Below, piece after piece: positions 10,311 through 21,900 of a DNA stretch of 64,000 nucleotides. The notes under the pieces were generated by a model. The model was not told the origin of the DNA and made no database searches. It saw only the letters and a list, made by a program, of their open reading frames with translations. The translations under genes were made by a program, and so were the position numbers. The stretch is from Berberis thunbergii. Taxonomy: Eukaryota; Streptophyta; Magnoliopsida; Ranunculales; Berberidaceae. The stretch spans positions 248,001-312,000 of the forward strand of contig QNQO01000601.1 of assembly GCA_003290165.1 (NCBI GenBank), in the 5' to 3' direction. The stretch's first letter is position 1; each line of letters starts with the position of its first letter.

Positions 10311-13300
10311 ATGGATACTAGGGCGAAAGAAATGGAGAATTTCGTTCGAGAATCGAAGAAACACCAAATTGAATCAGACAATCGGATCGATCTCTTGACT
10401 AAGGATGTTAAGAGGATGCAACTATCGATTGATTCAACAGAGAAGAAGCTGGAACAGATTGTTCAAATGCTCCAAAAACCACAAGTCGAGCAGAGGCCGT
10501 CGGGATCCACCAGTTCGTCTGCAACAACAATCAACCCTAATGGAGATATGGATCACAGTTCACCCTACTTTCAAGTTCATGATGTTGCAGGTATGAATCT
10601 AAAGGCACCTAAACTTGATTTTCCGTCATTTGATGGTACTAATCCGTGTGCGTGGGTTAAGAAAAGTGAGTGTTACTTCTCTATGTATCGAATATTAGAT
10701 GCACATAAGGTTGTTATTGCCTCTATTTACTTCAATGGATAAGCAAATTTGTGGTTTTTAGATTATTAGGCTGGGAAGAACTATATTTCATGGTCTATTT
10801 TTGTCCATGATCTGTGCTCAAGATTTGAGGAAATAGTATTCTCAAATTATATTGATACCTTCAATAAACTGAGCCAAGGGACGACAGTAGTTGAGTATTA
10901 TAATCAGTTTGAAGGACTTAAATCATTGATGCTTAGCCACAACCCTCACTTAGATGACATTTACTTTGTGCATAGCTTCATTAGTCATCTCAACACTCAG
11001 ATTAAACCATTGGTTCAGATGTTCAAACCCACAACTGTGAGTTAGGTTTTTGAGTTAGCCAGAATGCAGGAAGCTATCCTACATAATCACTCAAGTTCCA
11101 ATCGAGTCAGCTACTCAGGCTCCTTGGTCAGGACAAGTCCTTACCAAACAAACAACCCCACTACCACTGTCCAAAACATCAAACCAAATCAAAAGTCCTC
11201 AACCCGATTGCTAAACCTACAGTTACAAAACCTCATTTCAAAAATCTTGCCCCTACCGAAATGAAGTTAAGAAGAGAAAAAGGTTTGTGTTACAACTGTG
11301 ATGAAAAATATAGGCTGGGACATTTGTGTAAGAACCAACTCTTCCTATTAATACCTGAGGAAGAAAGTGTAGAAACAGTGGAAGAAGGAATTCAAGAGGA
11401 ACCTGTGGTAGAAGATCTGTCAAGGGAAGTTCCGGCTGAAATGGAAGTGTCCTTACAAGCTCTTAATGGTAATCCATCAGTATACACCTTACTGTTAAGG
11501 GGCAAAGTCAAAAAGAAGGATATTTCTATCCTGATAGACACTAGGAGTACTCACTCGTTTCTTGACCCCAGTGTCATTAAGGAGACAAATTGGCCAACCG
11601 AACTCACACCTTTGATGGTGGTTAAGGTGGCTAATGGCCAATACCTTCATAGTACAGCTGTGTGCTCCAAGTTAGAGTGGCTTATGCAGGGTCTCCATTG
11701 GGATGGCAGGGTTAGAGTATTGCCCCTTGGGGGATATGACATGGTAATTGGGTCGATTGGTTGCAAAGATTTGGAGATATCACCCTAAACTTGAGGAAGT
11801 TGCAGCTTACACTCACTGTTGATGGTAAGACCATTACTCTTCAAGGAGTAACAAGGGAGGGAACCATTTGCCTCATGGAATCCCAAGACCTACCTAGAGC
11901 TCTTAAGAAGAACAATACGTCCTTCATAGCCCAACTCTTCTCTGTTACTCCCAGTATCAGCTCTACTCCTTCTCATCATGCTCTCCAATCTCTTCTACAG
12001 GAATACCAAGACATTTTTCAAAAACCCAAAGGTTTACCTCCACACAGAATGTTAGACCATAAAATCCCTTGAAACCAGGACCTCTACCTCCTTCACAGCC
12101 CCCTTATAAAATTCCCTATATACAGAAGGAAGTGGTAGACAAAATGGTAGAAGAGTTGTTAGATTCAGGGTTCATTCAACCTTCCCATAGTCCGTTTGCT
12201 GCACCAATACTATTGGTAAAGAAGAGGGATCATACATGGCGATTTTGTGTGGATTATAGGCGCCTAAATGACATCACCATCAAAGACAGGTTCCCTATTC
12301 CATTGGTTGAGGAGCTACTGGATGAACTACAGGGCTCTACAATTTTTTCTAAGCTTGATTTAAGGTCTGGATTCCGTTAGTTAATGGTACACCCACCTGA
12401 TGTACACAAGACAACATTTAGAACCTTTCAAGGGCATTATGAATTTAAGGTTATGCCCTTTGGGTTAACCAATGCACCAGCTACCTTTCAAGCTCTGATG
12501 AACCAGGTATGTAAACCTTTTTTAAGGAAATTTATATTAGTATTCTTTGATGATATACTAATCTACAGTCCCCGCATAGATCAGCACTTAGTTCACCTTC
12601 AGACAGCTTTCACTACTCTCAGAACTCATCAACTGTACGCAAAGCTTTCTAAGTGTGTTTTTCTTCAACATAAGCTGGAATATCTAGGCCATTTTGTTAG
12701 CTCTCAAGGGGTAGAGGCATACCCTACAAAATTAGCAGCTATGAAGGAGTGGCCTACTCCTAGTAATCTCAAACAACTGAGGGGTTTCCTTGGTCTTACT
12801 GGGTATTATAAACGGTTTATACAACATTATGGCTTGGTAGCACAGCCATTAACCAATTTGTTGAAGAAGGACAGTTTCAAATGGTGTGAGGAGGCTACTA
12901 ATGCTTTTGAAGCACTAAAAGAGGCAATGTGTAAGGCGCCAGTACTTGCTTTACCAAATTTCTCCCTACCTTTTTCATTAGAAACTGATGTTTGTACAAA
13001 TGGAGTAGGGGCAGTCCTTTCTCAACAGGGTAAGCTATAGCTTTTTTTAGTAAGGCTTTAGGAAGAACATGCTACTTTCTACGTATGAGAAAGAACTCTT
13101 GGCTATAGTCATGGCTATAGAGAAATGGCGTTCGTATTTGTTGGGCTCTTGGTTTACTATACATACAGATCATCAAAGTATCCGCCATTTTTTATCCCAG
13201 AAGGTTACTACTCTCATGCAGCAACATTGGCTTTCCAAACTATTGGGCTATGATTACGAGATTTTGTACAAGAAAGGGTCTAAGAATGTAGTTGTTGATG

Positions 13301-14722
13301 CCCTCTCAAGGAGACCAAATGATACGACTGTTTGCAATGCACTTACAGCAGTAATTCCAACTTGGTTGACAGAAGTAGTCCAAAGTTATGAGGGGGCTCC
13401 ATATGCCACAAACTTGGTTCAACAACTCAGCATTCATAAAGAAGCTCATCCAAAATTCTCTTTGCAGCAGGGTCTGATCAGATACAAGGGAGCTCTTTAT
13501 ATTGGCTGTACGGGTCCACTTAGACAGAAACTTCTCTATGTTCTCCATGAATCTGCAATAGGAGGCCATTATGGAATTCAAGTAACTTTACAGAGAGTCA
13601 GACGGTCTTTCTTTTGGCCAAAGTTGAAACATCAGATGACTGATTTTATTATGACTTGTGATATTTGTCAACGACATAAATCAGATCTATCGCCTTATGG
13701 AAGAATTGCCTAGCTCTCAACAACAGTCAGTTATTATGGTGGTGGTAGATCGTATCACTAAATACAGTCATTTCTTAGCCTTACCCCACCCCTATACAGC
13801 CTCCCTGGTAGTTGATTTATTCCTCAAAAACATCTACAAACTCCATGGATTACCATCCACTATAGTCTCTGATCGAGACAAGATCTTCCTTAGCACCTTT
13901 TGGCAGGACTTGTTTGCTGCCTTAGGAACTACACTCTCTTTTAGTAGTGCCTACCATCCCCAAACCGATGGGCAGACTGAACGCACAAATGCTTGCCTGG
14001 AGACCTTCCTTAGGTGCATGACCAGCGACATACCCAAACAGTGGGCCAAATGGCTCTATCTGGCTGAGTTTTGGTTCAATTATTCCTATCATTCGAGCCT
14101 CCAAATGACTCCCTTCAAAGCCCTCTATGGTTACTCTCCTCCCTTGCTGGCTCTTCCACCTATTACTACACTTACTACTCAGTCAATCCAGACTTATCTT
14201 CATAAACGTGAGACTTTGCTCCAATTGATCAAAGATAAATTACACAAGGCCCAGGAACGTATGAAGACATTTGCTGATAAGCACAGAACAGACAAACAGT
14301 TTCAAGTGGGCGATTGGGTTTACCTTAAACTTCAACCCTACAGACAAACATCAGTAAGCATACGCAGAAATCTAAAGTTGTCAGCCAAGTTTTATGGGCC
14401 ATTTCAGGTTCTTGAGAAGGTGGGTCAAGTGGCTTACAAGCTCCAACTTCCCATGGGTTCACGCATACACAATGTCTTCCATGTTTCTCAGCTCAAAAAG
14501 AAATTAGGGTCTTCTGTTGTTCCCTCTCCTCAGCTACCCTTAGTCGATCACACTGGCAGTTTTAGAACAGAACCATTAAAAGTGTTGAGCAAGAGGCTGG
14601 TACCGCGCCACAACCAAGTTGTGACTCAACTACTGATTCAATGGACAAATGGAACACCTGAGGAGGCCACCTGGGAAGACTACACAGACATCCTTGCCAA
14701 GTTTCCATCTTTCCATCCTTGA
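10311..14722 (+). pseudogene. gag-pol polyprotein of the Reina-like element, inactivated
   Basis: Gag starts at ATG 10311 with a coiled-coil-like N-terminus. In-frame stops appear at 10741 and twice more before 11046. A zinc knuckle CYNCDEKYRLGHLC lies at 11286-11330. The protease has DTRSTHSF where D(S/T)G is required, so the catalytic triad is lost. RT has DYRRLND, FSKLDLRSGF and FFDD (12547-12558), with a TAG stop at 12378-12380 after SGFR. RNase H keeps ALSRRP (about 13300) but is broken near 13038-13069. Integrase keeps the HHCC zinc-binding part (CDICQRHKSD) and VSDRDKIF and DGQTERTN, but a deletion near 13705 removes the segment carrying the first catalytic Asp. A chromodomain-like end (VTQLLIQWTN...EEATWED) closes the ORF at 14722. 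Confidence 0.92.
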
Positions 14723-14736
14723 GGTCAAGGATTTGC

Positions 14737-14752
14737 AAGAAGGGGTGGGCAA
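14737..14752 (+). promoter_or_regulatory. polypurine tract of the Reina-like element
   Basis: aagaaggggtgggcaa directly precedes the 3' LTR and would prime plus-strand DNA synthesis. Confidence 0.8.
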
Positions 14753-15049
14753 TGTCATGTGCTCACAAGTGGGATAGTTTTGGAAGAATTGGCAGGAGAT
14801 TCAAATTTGCTTTGTTGTTTGTTTGTTTTTAAGGGTTCAGATCAGGACACGCGTTACTACATTGACCGTTCCTTTTAAAATTCTGTTACAGAAACTTGTA
14901 TAAATTTGGGCGAGATCCCCTTTAGTAAATCAGAGAAGTTTGAAATCAATTAGGCTCTGCTCAAGGAACAGAGATTTCTTTCAAGTTCTCTTCAATTCTC
15001 ATCATTTTTTTTCAATTTTTCTCACAAACAGTCAGTCACTCTGGTGACA
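14753..15049 (+). repeat. 3' LTR of the Reina-like element
   Basis: 297 bp; it begins TGTCATGTGC and ends GGTGACA, followed by the target duplication GGGTG. It has an extra CAGT near its end relative to the 5' LTR. Confidence 0.92.
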
Positions 15050-15356
15050 GGGTGGCGCAGGTGGTGGGTGGTGGTGAAGATATGTTAGTAGGTGCCAGTG
15101 AATAGATCTGTAGGTGGTGGTGGCCCACTAGCTCTTGATATATCGGTGGTGGGTGGTGCGGGAGAAAACCTTAATTTCTTTCAAAACGAATATTGGGCGG
15201 AGGAACAGTAAGCAGCTGCCTCAGGATGTCATGTGGCATTTTTCTTTCCCAAATTGCCCCTTACAACTTTAACAATTCGCACGCATGTCTTGCTTTTGTA
15301 ACCATCATCTTCTCTCCTTCATCTTCTAACAAAAATTTAACCAACGAAGCAATCGA

Positions 15357-15743
15357 TTGATGGGGAGATTTGAAGAAGAAATAGAAGGGCACGACCTTGC
15401 AAACCCTAACAATGCGGCACCAAAGGCAACCACGAACTTCAGAGGGTCACACCACCGACGGGCGCATTCGGAGATGAATTTCCAGATCCCGGACGATCTG
15501 GATCTCGAGTCGGATCCATTCGATGTCTCGACTGGAAGATTCAACAAGATTGAATATGAGGATGATCTATTTTGCACTTATATGGACATAGAGAAGATTG
15601 GATCAAGGTTGAACCTAGTGGTGGTGGTGGTGGTGGTGGTGGTGGTGTTGGCGGTGAGGTGGCGATGGATCAAAGTGGCAGAGGTGGTGGAGGTGTAGAG
15701 GAGAAGAATGCAAGGCAAAGGCACAGGCATAACAACTCGTGCA
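15357..15743 (+). pseudogene. bZIP transcription factor N-terminal fragment (group I, bZIP18/VIP1-like)
   Basis: The frame from ATG 15360 encodes HHRRAHSEMNFQIPDDLDL, then EDDLFCTYMDIEKIGS. This arrangement is typical of the N-terminal half of plant group I bZIP factors (VIP1, RSG, bZIP18/52 relatives). A frameshift just after this point moves the family-like sequence to the next frame, through a (GGT)n run coding poly-glycine (about 15619-15648) and on to ARQRHRHNNSC (about 15710-15743). Similarity then ends; the basic region and leucine zipper are absent. It is a truncated, frameshifted first-exon copy. Confidence 0.75.
15619..15648 (+). repeat. (GGT)n microsatellite
   Basis: About nine GGT triplets within the bZIP fragment, in the poly-glycine coding frame. 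The frame change of the pseudogene occurs next to it. Confidence 0.85.
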
Positions 15744-15844
15744 CCCCCTCTGACCGAAGTTTCTCTTTTCTTTTACTTCTGCCCCCATCTCTTCTTCCTC
15801 TATTTCTTTTTCATTGTTTCGTCTCCTTCAAAAAATAGAGCAAG

Positions 15845-15979
15845 TGGTTAGGGCTGTGTGGGTTTATCCCCCACGTCCTAGGTTCGAGACCCGCCGGCGG
15901 CATGATTACTTTCTTATGATAGGTTATGGCATCCTATAAAAACCTAGCTTACTTTATAAAAAAAAAAAAAAAAAAAAAA
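15845..15979 (+). mobile_element. tRNA-derived SINE
   Basis: The body starts TGGTTAGGGCT (A box-like) and contains GGTTCGAGACC (B box) about 35 bp later, then a tail with tttcttatgataggttatgg and a 22-base poly-A (about 15958-15979). The direct repeat tagagcaag flanks it (15836-15844 and 15980-15988). These are the marks of a tRNA-derived SINE moved by LINE machinery. A longer relative is at 46194-46377. Confidence 0.88.
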
Positions 15980-16039
15980 TAGAGCAAGCAAGCATGACTG
16001 GTTCAGGGAGACACCCACGCCTTCGAAACGAGACTCTGA

Positions 16040-16370
16040 CTGCTTAAAAGACGTACACAATTCAAACAAATCCACACTCAATTCATTAAAATCCCATCCA
16101 ACCAAGCCAATTTTCTTCTTGCAAAACTAATTCAATCTTTAGTTAATTCATCCCACATGGACTCCGTGTATCAGGTGTTTGACGAAATGTTTGAGCCATC
16201 AACCTTTGTGTTCAACACCATGGTCAAGGGTTATGCCATGAATGGCGACTATGATGAGGCAATCCAATTTTACATAAAAATGCAATGCCAAGGGATTCAA
16301 TCTGATAATTTTACATACCCATTTCTTCATAAAGCTTGCAAGGCTCTTAATCAAGGCAAGAAGAAGATAA
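16040..16370 (+). pseudogene. PPR protein fragment (PLS type)
   Basis: One frame encodes FKQIHTQFIK, LLAKLIQSLVNSS, then VYQVFDEM, FNTMVKGYAMNGDYDEAIQF and NFTYPFLHKACKAL. This is the usual N-terminal order of PLS-class pentatricopeptide repeat proteins, which bind organellar RNA. An in-frame stop lies at 16037-16039, and similarity ends near 16365. With only two or three repeats and no C-terminus it is a truncated copy; an ATG at 16157 lies inside the frame but is unlikely to be a real start. Confidence 0.8.
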
Positions 16371-16479
16371 TGGTGAGAAAGATAATTGTTGATTTTTTTA
16401 GCCATAAAAGCTTTTGTTTCCTGCTACTTTCAAGCAGTGAGACCGTTTACTATGGTGGACATTATTTATGATTGTCAGA

Positions 16480-17465
16480 AATCATTACCTTGAGATATGG
16501 AAGCTTCATCTTCAATTTCTCGATAATTTGTATTTCCAATTTCTCCTTTTCAATTTTTTTTAATTAAATTATATTCTCTAATATTGTTGGATAATTCTAA
16601 AAGCTCAGAATATTAGGGGAGAGATTCTGATTTTTAATAGTGTGGTAATGATTATAGAACAACCTTCCATATTATTTTTAGTGAGGTTGTTGGTTTGAAA
16701 TTATTAGATGTTCTCATATACGAGGTTAGTGTTGTATTAATTATTTTGTTTTATCACACTAATTCATAGAAAGTTATTTTTCACATCATAGCAATGTTTG
16801 TAATTAGAGTCCTTACACTTTGCTTTCTTTGATGAGATTGGAAATAAACATGGTGGGGAGTGCTAAAGGCCTGACATGATACATATGCCAATGACACAAA
16901 TACACACTACGTGAAAAGTATGCGACCGTGTTGTAGGCACGATTGATACACTAATATGAATAAGTAAAAAAATTCCCAATTTGAAGATAAGGGCACATAA
17001 AGAATTATGAAGAGTATGAAAGGTAAAGTCAAAGTCGGTTGGGCTTTTTTATTTTTTTTTATTTTTTAATTTCATTAAAACAAAAGGGTTTTTTTTTTTT
17101 TTTTGTATAATTTCAATTAAGTTGGAGCTAGATTTTTTCCAAAAAAATTTTACATGTCAAGCCTTGAACTGAATTCCTTGTATTGAAATCCATTTATTGC
17201 CCTTCCATTTCTCTATACCTCTCGCCATCCCAACATCATCTCTTGCAAACCATCCAATCTCCTTTTAGTATAGGCTATTGTACAACCACCACTCAACCCA
17301 CTTTGGACCAAACCCAGATCTGGCTTAGAAGACCCTGAAATTCTCCTTTTAATAGGAAACAAATCTTGCACAACTAGGCCTAATCTATATATTAGCGATC
17401 GGGTGGTATTCGGGAACACAGATTTTTGATAAAGTTACACACATATACTTTGCCTGCATAGGAGT
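16480..17465. other. AT-rich non-coding sequence
   Basis: No gene or element recognised. T-runs occur at about 17045-17104. A short minus-strand frame at 17213-17419 has no recognisable motif. Confidence 0.5.
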
Positions 17466-18255
17466 TAGGGGTGGACAAAAATCCCGATCCATCCTGGACC
17501 GGTATGGTTTCGACCCGTTTCAAACTGAAACAACTGCTTGCTATTATTTACATCCTAATCCTGGTCTCGGACCGGGACAAAATCGGTCTCACAAATCCAA
17601 TCTCGGTTACTGTAGGGCCCGTCCATTTGACACCTGGTCCAAGCCCAAGCCCTTCTATTCCCTTCTTCATTCCTTCTCTTGCGACTTCCCTTCACTCTCT
17701 CTCCTAGCATGGTTCCATTTCACAACTCCACCATTCCCACCAGCCTCCACCCAACACAGACCACCACCACCACTCTATCTCCCCTTCTCACTCTTCCCGC
17801 CATTAAAAAAAACCTCCATTCCTGTCCCCTTTTAGGGCTTTCGAATCTTCACGCTCTGTCATTGCCACAGCAGCAGCTCGTAAACGAGTTTAACAAGTAT
17901 TGAGATTCACAATTCCAGGTGGTCACGAAGTTAGGGGTTTTCATTACGATAGAATTGTATATGAAATTAGGGATTTTGGAGAGGACAGTGAGATCAACGA
18001 AGTTGTTGAAGAAATGCAAATGTTGGGTTTCAGAGAAGATGGTTTAGAAATTGCAGGTGTACGCCGGATCGATGTCGCCATCGCCAAGGGGGCTCCTGAT
18101 GCCGTCATTTTCGAATAAGGAAAAAAGAGCTTGAATCGGGATGGCATAGTTTCCGTCTGGTACCAACCGATTCTATACAAAAACATCTTTCGTCTTGTTT
18201 CACTGAAACGGGATCGATCGGGACTAGCCCAATCCCTCGCCCATGCCCACCTCTA
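17466..18255. mobile_element. hAT-like MITE
   Basis: The ends are TAGGGGTGGACA (17466) and, read inward from the right, TAGAGGTGGGCA (18255). Both continue into similar cggga / cggtttc-rich subterminal sequence. The flanking octamers ataggagt (17458-17465) and atagaaat (18256-18263) match at 6 of 8 positions and fit a decayed 8-bp hAT target duplication. The inside has an open frame at 17900-18118 without recognisable homology. No transposase was seen. Confidence 0.65.
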
Positions 18256-18920
18256 ATAGAAATTTTTGAATAAGTTGATTTTTGTGGAGATAATCTCTTT
18301 GCCATGCAGATCATCCTCGCTAAAAATAAAAATCGTATATCCAAATCATCACCGAAAATTGTAAAAAAAATCCAGTCATGAACAGTTGAAAAATCTTTAC
18401 AAAATATCACTGTATCCTAACAAGTGCGTGAAATAAGCATGTAACTTTTATGTCAAAAAATGATCCACCCCGATCACATTAAATTACATGGGTGTCATCA
18501 GATCTTGTATAGGATGATCACATAGTATGTCGATCAATTCCTCATGAGCATCGCCCAGAGACGATATTTATAGCCAATCGCTTATGGACAAGACCTCATA
18601 ACTCTATAAGCTTACTAGGAAATTGCTCAGATTTTCAATCCCAACCAATTGAATATCACTCAAGTAAAACACAACTAAATTCGTGGATGTTCTGATACAG
18701 GAATATCATCCCAATTGGGTGCCCACAACCAAGGCTAGTAATAATTTCTTCTAGGAGAAACAAGAAAACAAAAAAATTCCATAGTTCAATGACAATACAC
18801 CACTACTTCATTCACATTTATGACTTCTTTTCCTTGAGAAACTATTTATGTTCTTCATACACGTCTCGTCTTTGATGCCAAGATGATTAAAGCAATGTGT
18901 AATGGACAGAGGTCACAAAG

Positions 18921-21900
18921 TTATGAGGTAGATCCATCGAGCCCCAACTTTGAGGACAGCCAATTGCAGACCTCATCCATCTCTGCAGGAACTGTGTGAT
19001 GGCCAACCCTGCACAGATCAATCATACAATGAAAAAGGGAATGCTATTATGTTCTTTCAAAAGTGGACTTGACAATTATTGCTTGGCTTAAATAATACAG
19101 GTACCCATCGTAAGTTTTGAAGATGAGATTCTGAAATCCTGTTGAACTCATGACCACAGAGGATCTCTTTCCATGCTTATACTGGACCACATCATCAACT
19201 GAAATAAGAGAAATCAAGACAAAAGATAAAAATGGAGCTGATCAACAAAAAAACATAACATTTTAAAGTTCAAATAAATAAATGAAAGAAACTGTCGGGC
19301 AACATTTTTCCAAATGACGGACACGAAATAACATTTCAAGAACTTGATAGAGTAATTGGCTTCTGATTTCAAGAACGTGTTTGGCTTCAAGATGGTCAAA
19401 TGTTAAAGTGCAATGTCATTAGACTCCATTGAAATATTAGGAAATATATAAACTAGGTCAAATTAAAACAAAACGAATATTTTCTTTTCACCAAGGCTCT
19501 GCTTGGTAGGACCATTAAATTTTGTGCTTGGCTCAGCAAGTCAAATTACAAAGAGATAACGAAACTAAACAAGATTGCTCCATCTTTGCTCAGCCCCAAT
19601 AGGTAGGGATGCAACGCAATTAAATCGAAAACCGGTCGCAGCACGGTCCGAGACTGAATTACGATAAAGTGGGATTAATCAAGATTAACCGGATTAAATC
19701 AGACAATTTTTTCAAAGTATATATTTTTAAAATTTAATCATAGTCATAGATTACAAAAATAAATAATTAATCAAAATTGTGTAAATCTGTAATTATATAA
19801 CTTTAATAATTATCTGTCAAGCTACTTAAAAAGAAACTAAAAGAAAATTGTAGATTGTTTTAACAGCCAAGAAGCAAAATAGATACCAAGCTTAATAGGA
19901 AAAACCAACGTACTTATCCCACTAATCACAAACTTTGCATCGAATATATTTCTAGATGGATCACTTTGTACAAACAAAAATACTCCACATCCAAAGGATT
20001 ATGCCAATATATTCTAGACCAAAGAATAAAGGAAGTCGAGATAAAGTGCATGAAAATTGTGTGGATTTGCCACGCATAATCACAAACTTCTAAACAAATT
20101 GTGAGGTTCAATTATTAATGCTCAATCAGAACGCCAAAAATGCCAAATACACAGAAAAATGGGAGTTCAGCATCAACAAGCTGAATCTAATTTGTTCTGA
20201 CAACAGTCAAACTGTTTCACCAAAATCCATATCACTACAAACAACCTCAATCAACAAGCTCCCCTAGTCCATATGAATTCTACACAAGGGGGAGTAGAAG
20301 AGGGGAGGCCGAGTGGGATGCGAACTGAAAGGAGAGGGAAGAGGGAAATTAAGGTTGAAGTGGTACATACCTTTCTGATTTGGTTTGAAGGGAGGAAAAG
20401 AGATACTGAGATCGCCGTCGCCTTCCAAAGCCAGAGATCTGGTCGTCGCCATCGTCATCCAGAGATCTTTACTTCTCTCTTCTTGAGTTCAGGGTTTTTT
20501 TTAACATAACGATAAATTGGTGACTCGCACCGCTTTTTCGCCAATTAATCGGTGTCCGATAAAACCCAACCGATTTCACCCAATTCGGTTTGGTCAAAAC
20601 CCCGAATTGCGATTAATAGCCGATTAATTGACGATTTTTCGCAACATGAATAACTTATGATGGCAATGGGGTGGATTTGGGCAAATTCATCCCTACTCCG
20701 TTGGTGATCGTGGATCCCCAAATATCCGTTTATATTTCTTTTTAAACCATCCCCGCCTCGAATGAATTGGCGGATATCCTCCCCGTTCCGATTAACCATT
20801 TAATTTTCAAAAAAAAAAAAATTTGTCAACATCTTTGGAGACGTCTGTAATCTCAAATAAATGGGATGAAAACCCATTTTTTATTTGATTTGATTAGATG
20901 TAGAATGTAGAAATCAAAATCCAAGGTTTATGAGCAGTTCAACAAATACATTAAAAAAAACAGAGAAATCCCATTGAAGATGCATAAAGTATAGACTCCA
21001 TTGAATCAAATTCAATCATAAAAATAACAAAACCCCATTTGGATTCAGACCTCAAATCAGTACAAAAATCAAATCAAGTCTAACCCATCAATTGCAATTC
21101 TTCTTCATCTCCATCGAATCTTCTACGAAACCCTAATTACTGAAACCAATCCTCTCTCGTCCCACCTCATCAAACTCTTTCAAATCGATCAGTCCCTAAA
21201 ACGATGGCATCTCTTAGGGATTCATCTAGGGGAAACATGTTCTGGAGAGAAATTGAAACAATGACAGGTAAGGGTTTTGGTTGAACAAGGCTTGAGAAAG
21301 GGAGAAATGGGTCGAGAACGATGGATGCAACAACATGGGGAGCTAAAGGAGCGAGGAGCAAAGAGAGGGAACAATAGAACTTGAAATCAAAGAGATCTGT
21401 AAAATGGTGGAAGGAGAGCGGAGCGTAAAGAGGGAACGCTGGAGTTCCTCCCTTGACATCTGCCAGTTTTTTCTTATCATTGAAGACTGCTATTGTGCGC
21501 CGATGGAAAGTGAAGGGAAAGAAGAAAAAGAGGGTGGTGAGTGCTACTATGCGCTGGTGGGGGGAGAAAGTGACGCACACAGTAGCAACAACAACAAGTG
21601 CAGGAGAAGAAAAAAGAAGGGAAGAAGATAAGAAGAGGGAGGTGAAGAGATCAGGTGGAGAGTTGAGTCTGTCTGAGGATATTTTTTTTCGGGTTAGGGT
21701 TTTCTTAAAGGCCTAAAGTTATTTTAGTAAAATACATATGTAAATGGATATCCGCAGAGCGGATATGGCCAAATCCGTATCCAGACGAATACGATTTGGA
21801 TCCCCATATCCACCCCAAAATCCATTGAAAGAAACCCAAATCCGCCATCAATCGGGGCGATCCGTGAAAATCCGCCCCACTACCAACCTTGCCAATAGGA

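Larger units (their letters stand above)
9967..15049 (+). mobile_element. Ty3/gypsy chromovirus LTR retrotransposon, Reina-like
   Basis: A complete but inactivated 5.08-kb element. LTRs of 310 bp (9967-10276) and 297 bp (14753-15049) start TGT(T/C)ATGTGC and end GGTGACA. A perfect 5-bp target duplication GGGTG lies at 9962-9966 and 15050-15054. The PBS TGGTATCAGAGC (10279-10290) matches the initiator-Met tRNA end, and the PPT is aagaaggggtgggcaa (14737-14752). Domain order is gag, protease, RT, RNase H, integrase, C-terminal chromodomain-like segment. Short LTRs, about 5 kb total and this order fit the Reina chromovirus lineage. By eye the LTRs differ at about 16 of 290 aligned bases plus indels, so the insertion is not recent. 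Confidence 0.93.

Noticed and set aside
15842..15900. A functional tRNA gene, because of A-box and B-box-like motifs
   Set aside because: No cloverleaf can be formed, and the unit ends in poly-A flanked by a target duplication, so it is a SINE.
17900..18118. 72-residue frame as a host gene
   Set aside because: It lies wholly within the hAT-like MITE and has no recognisable domain; kept only as element interior.
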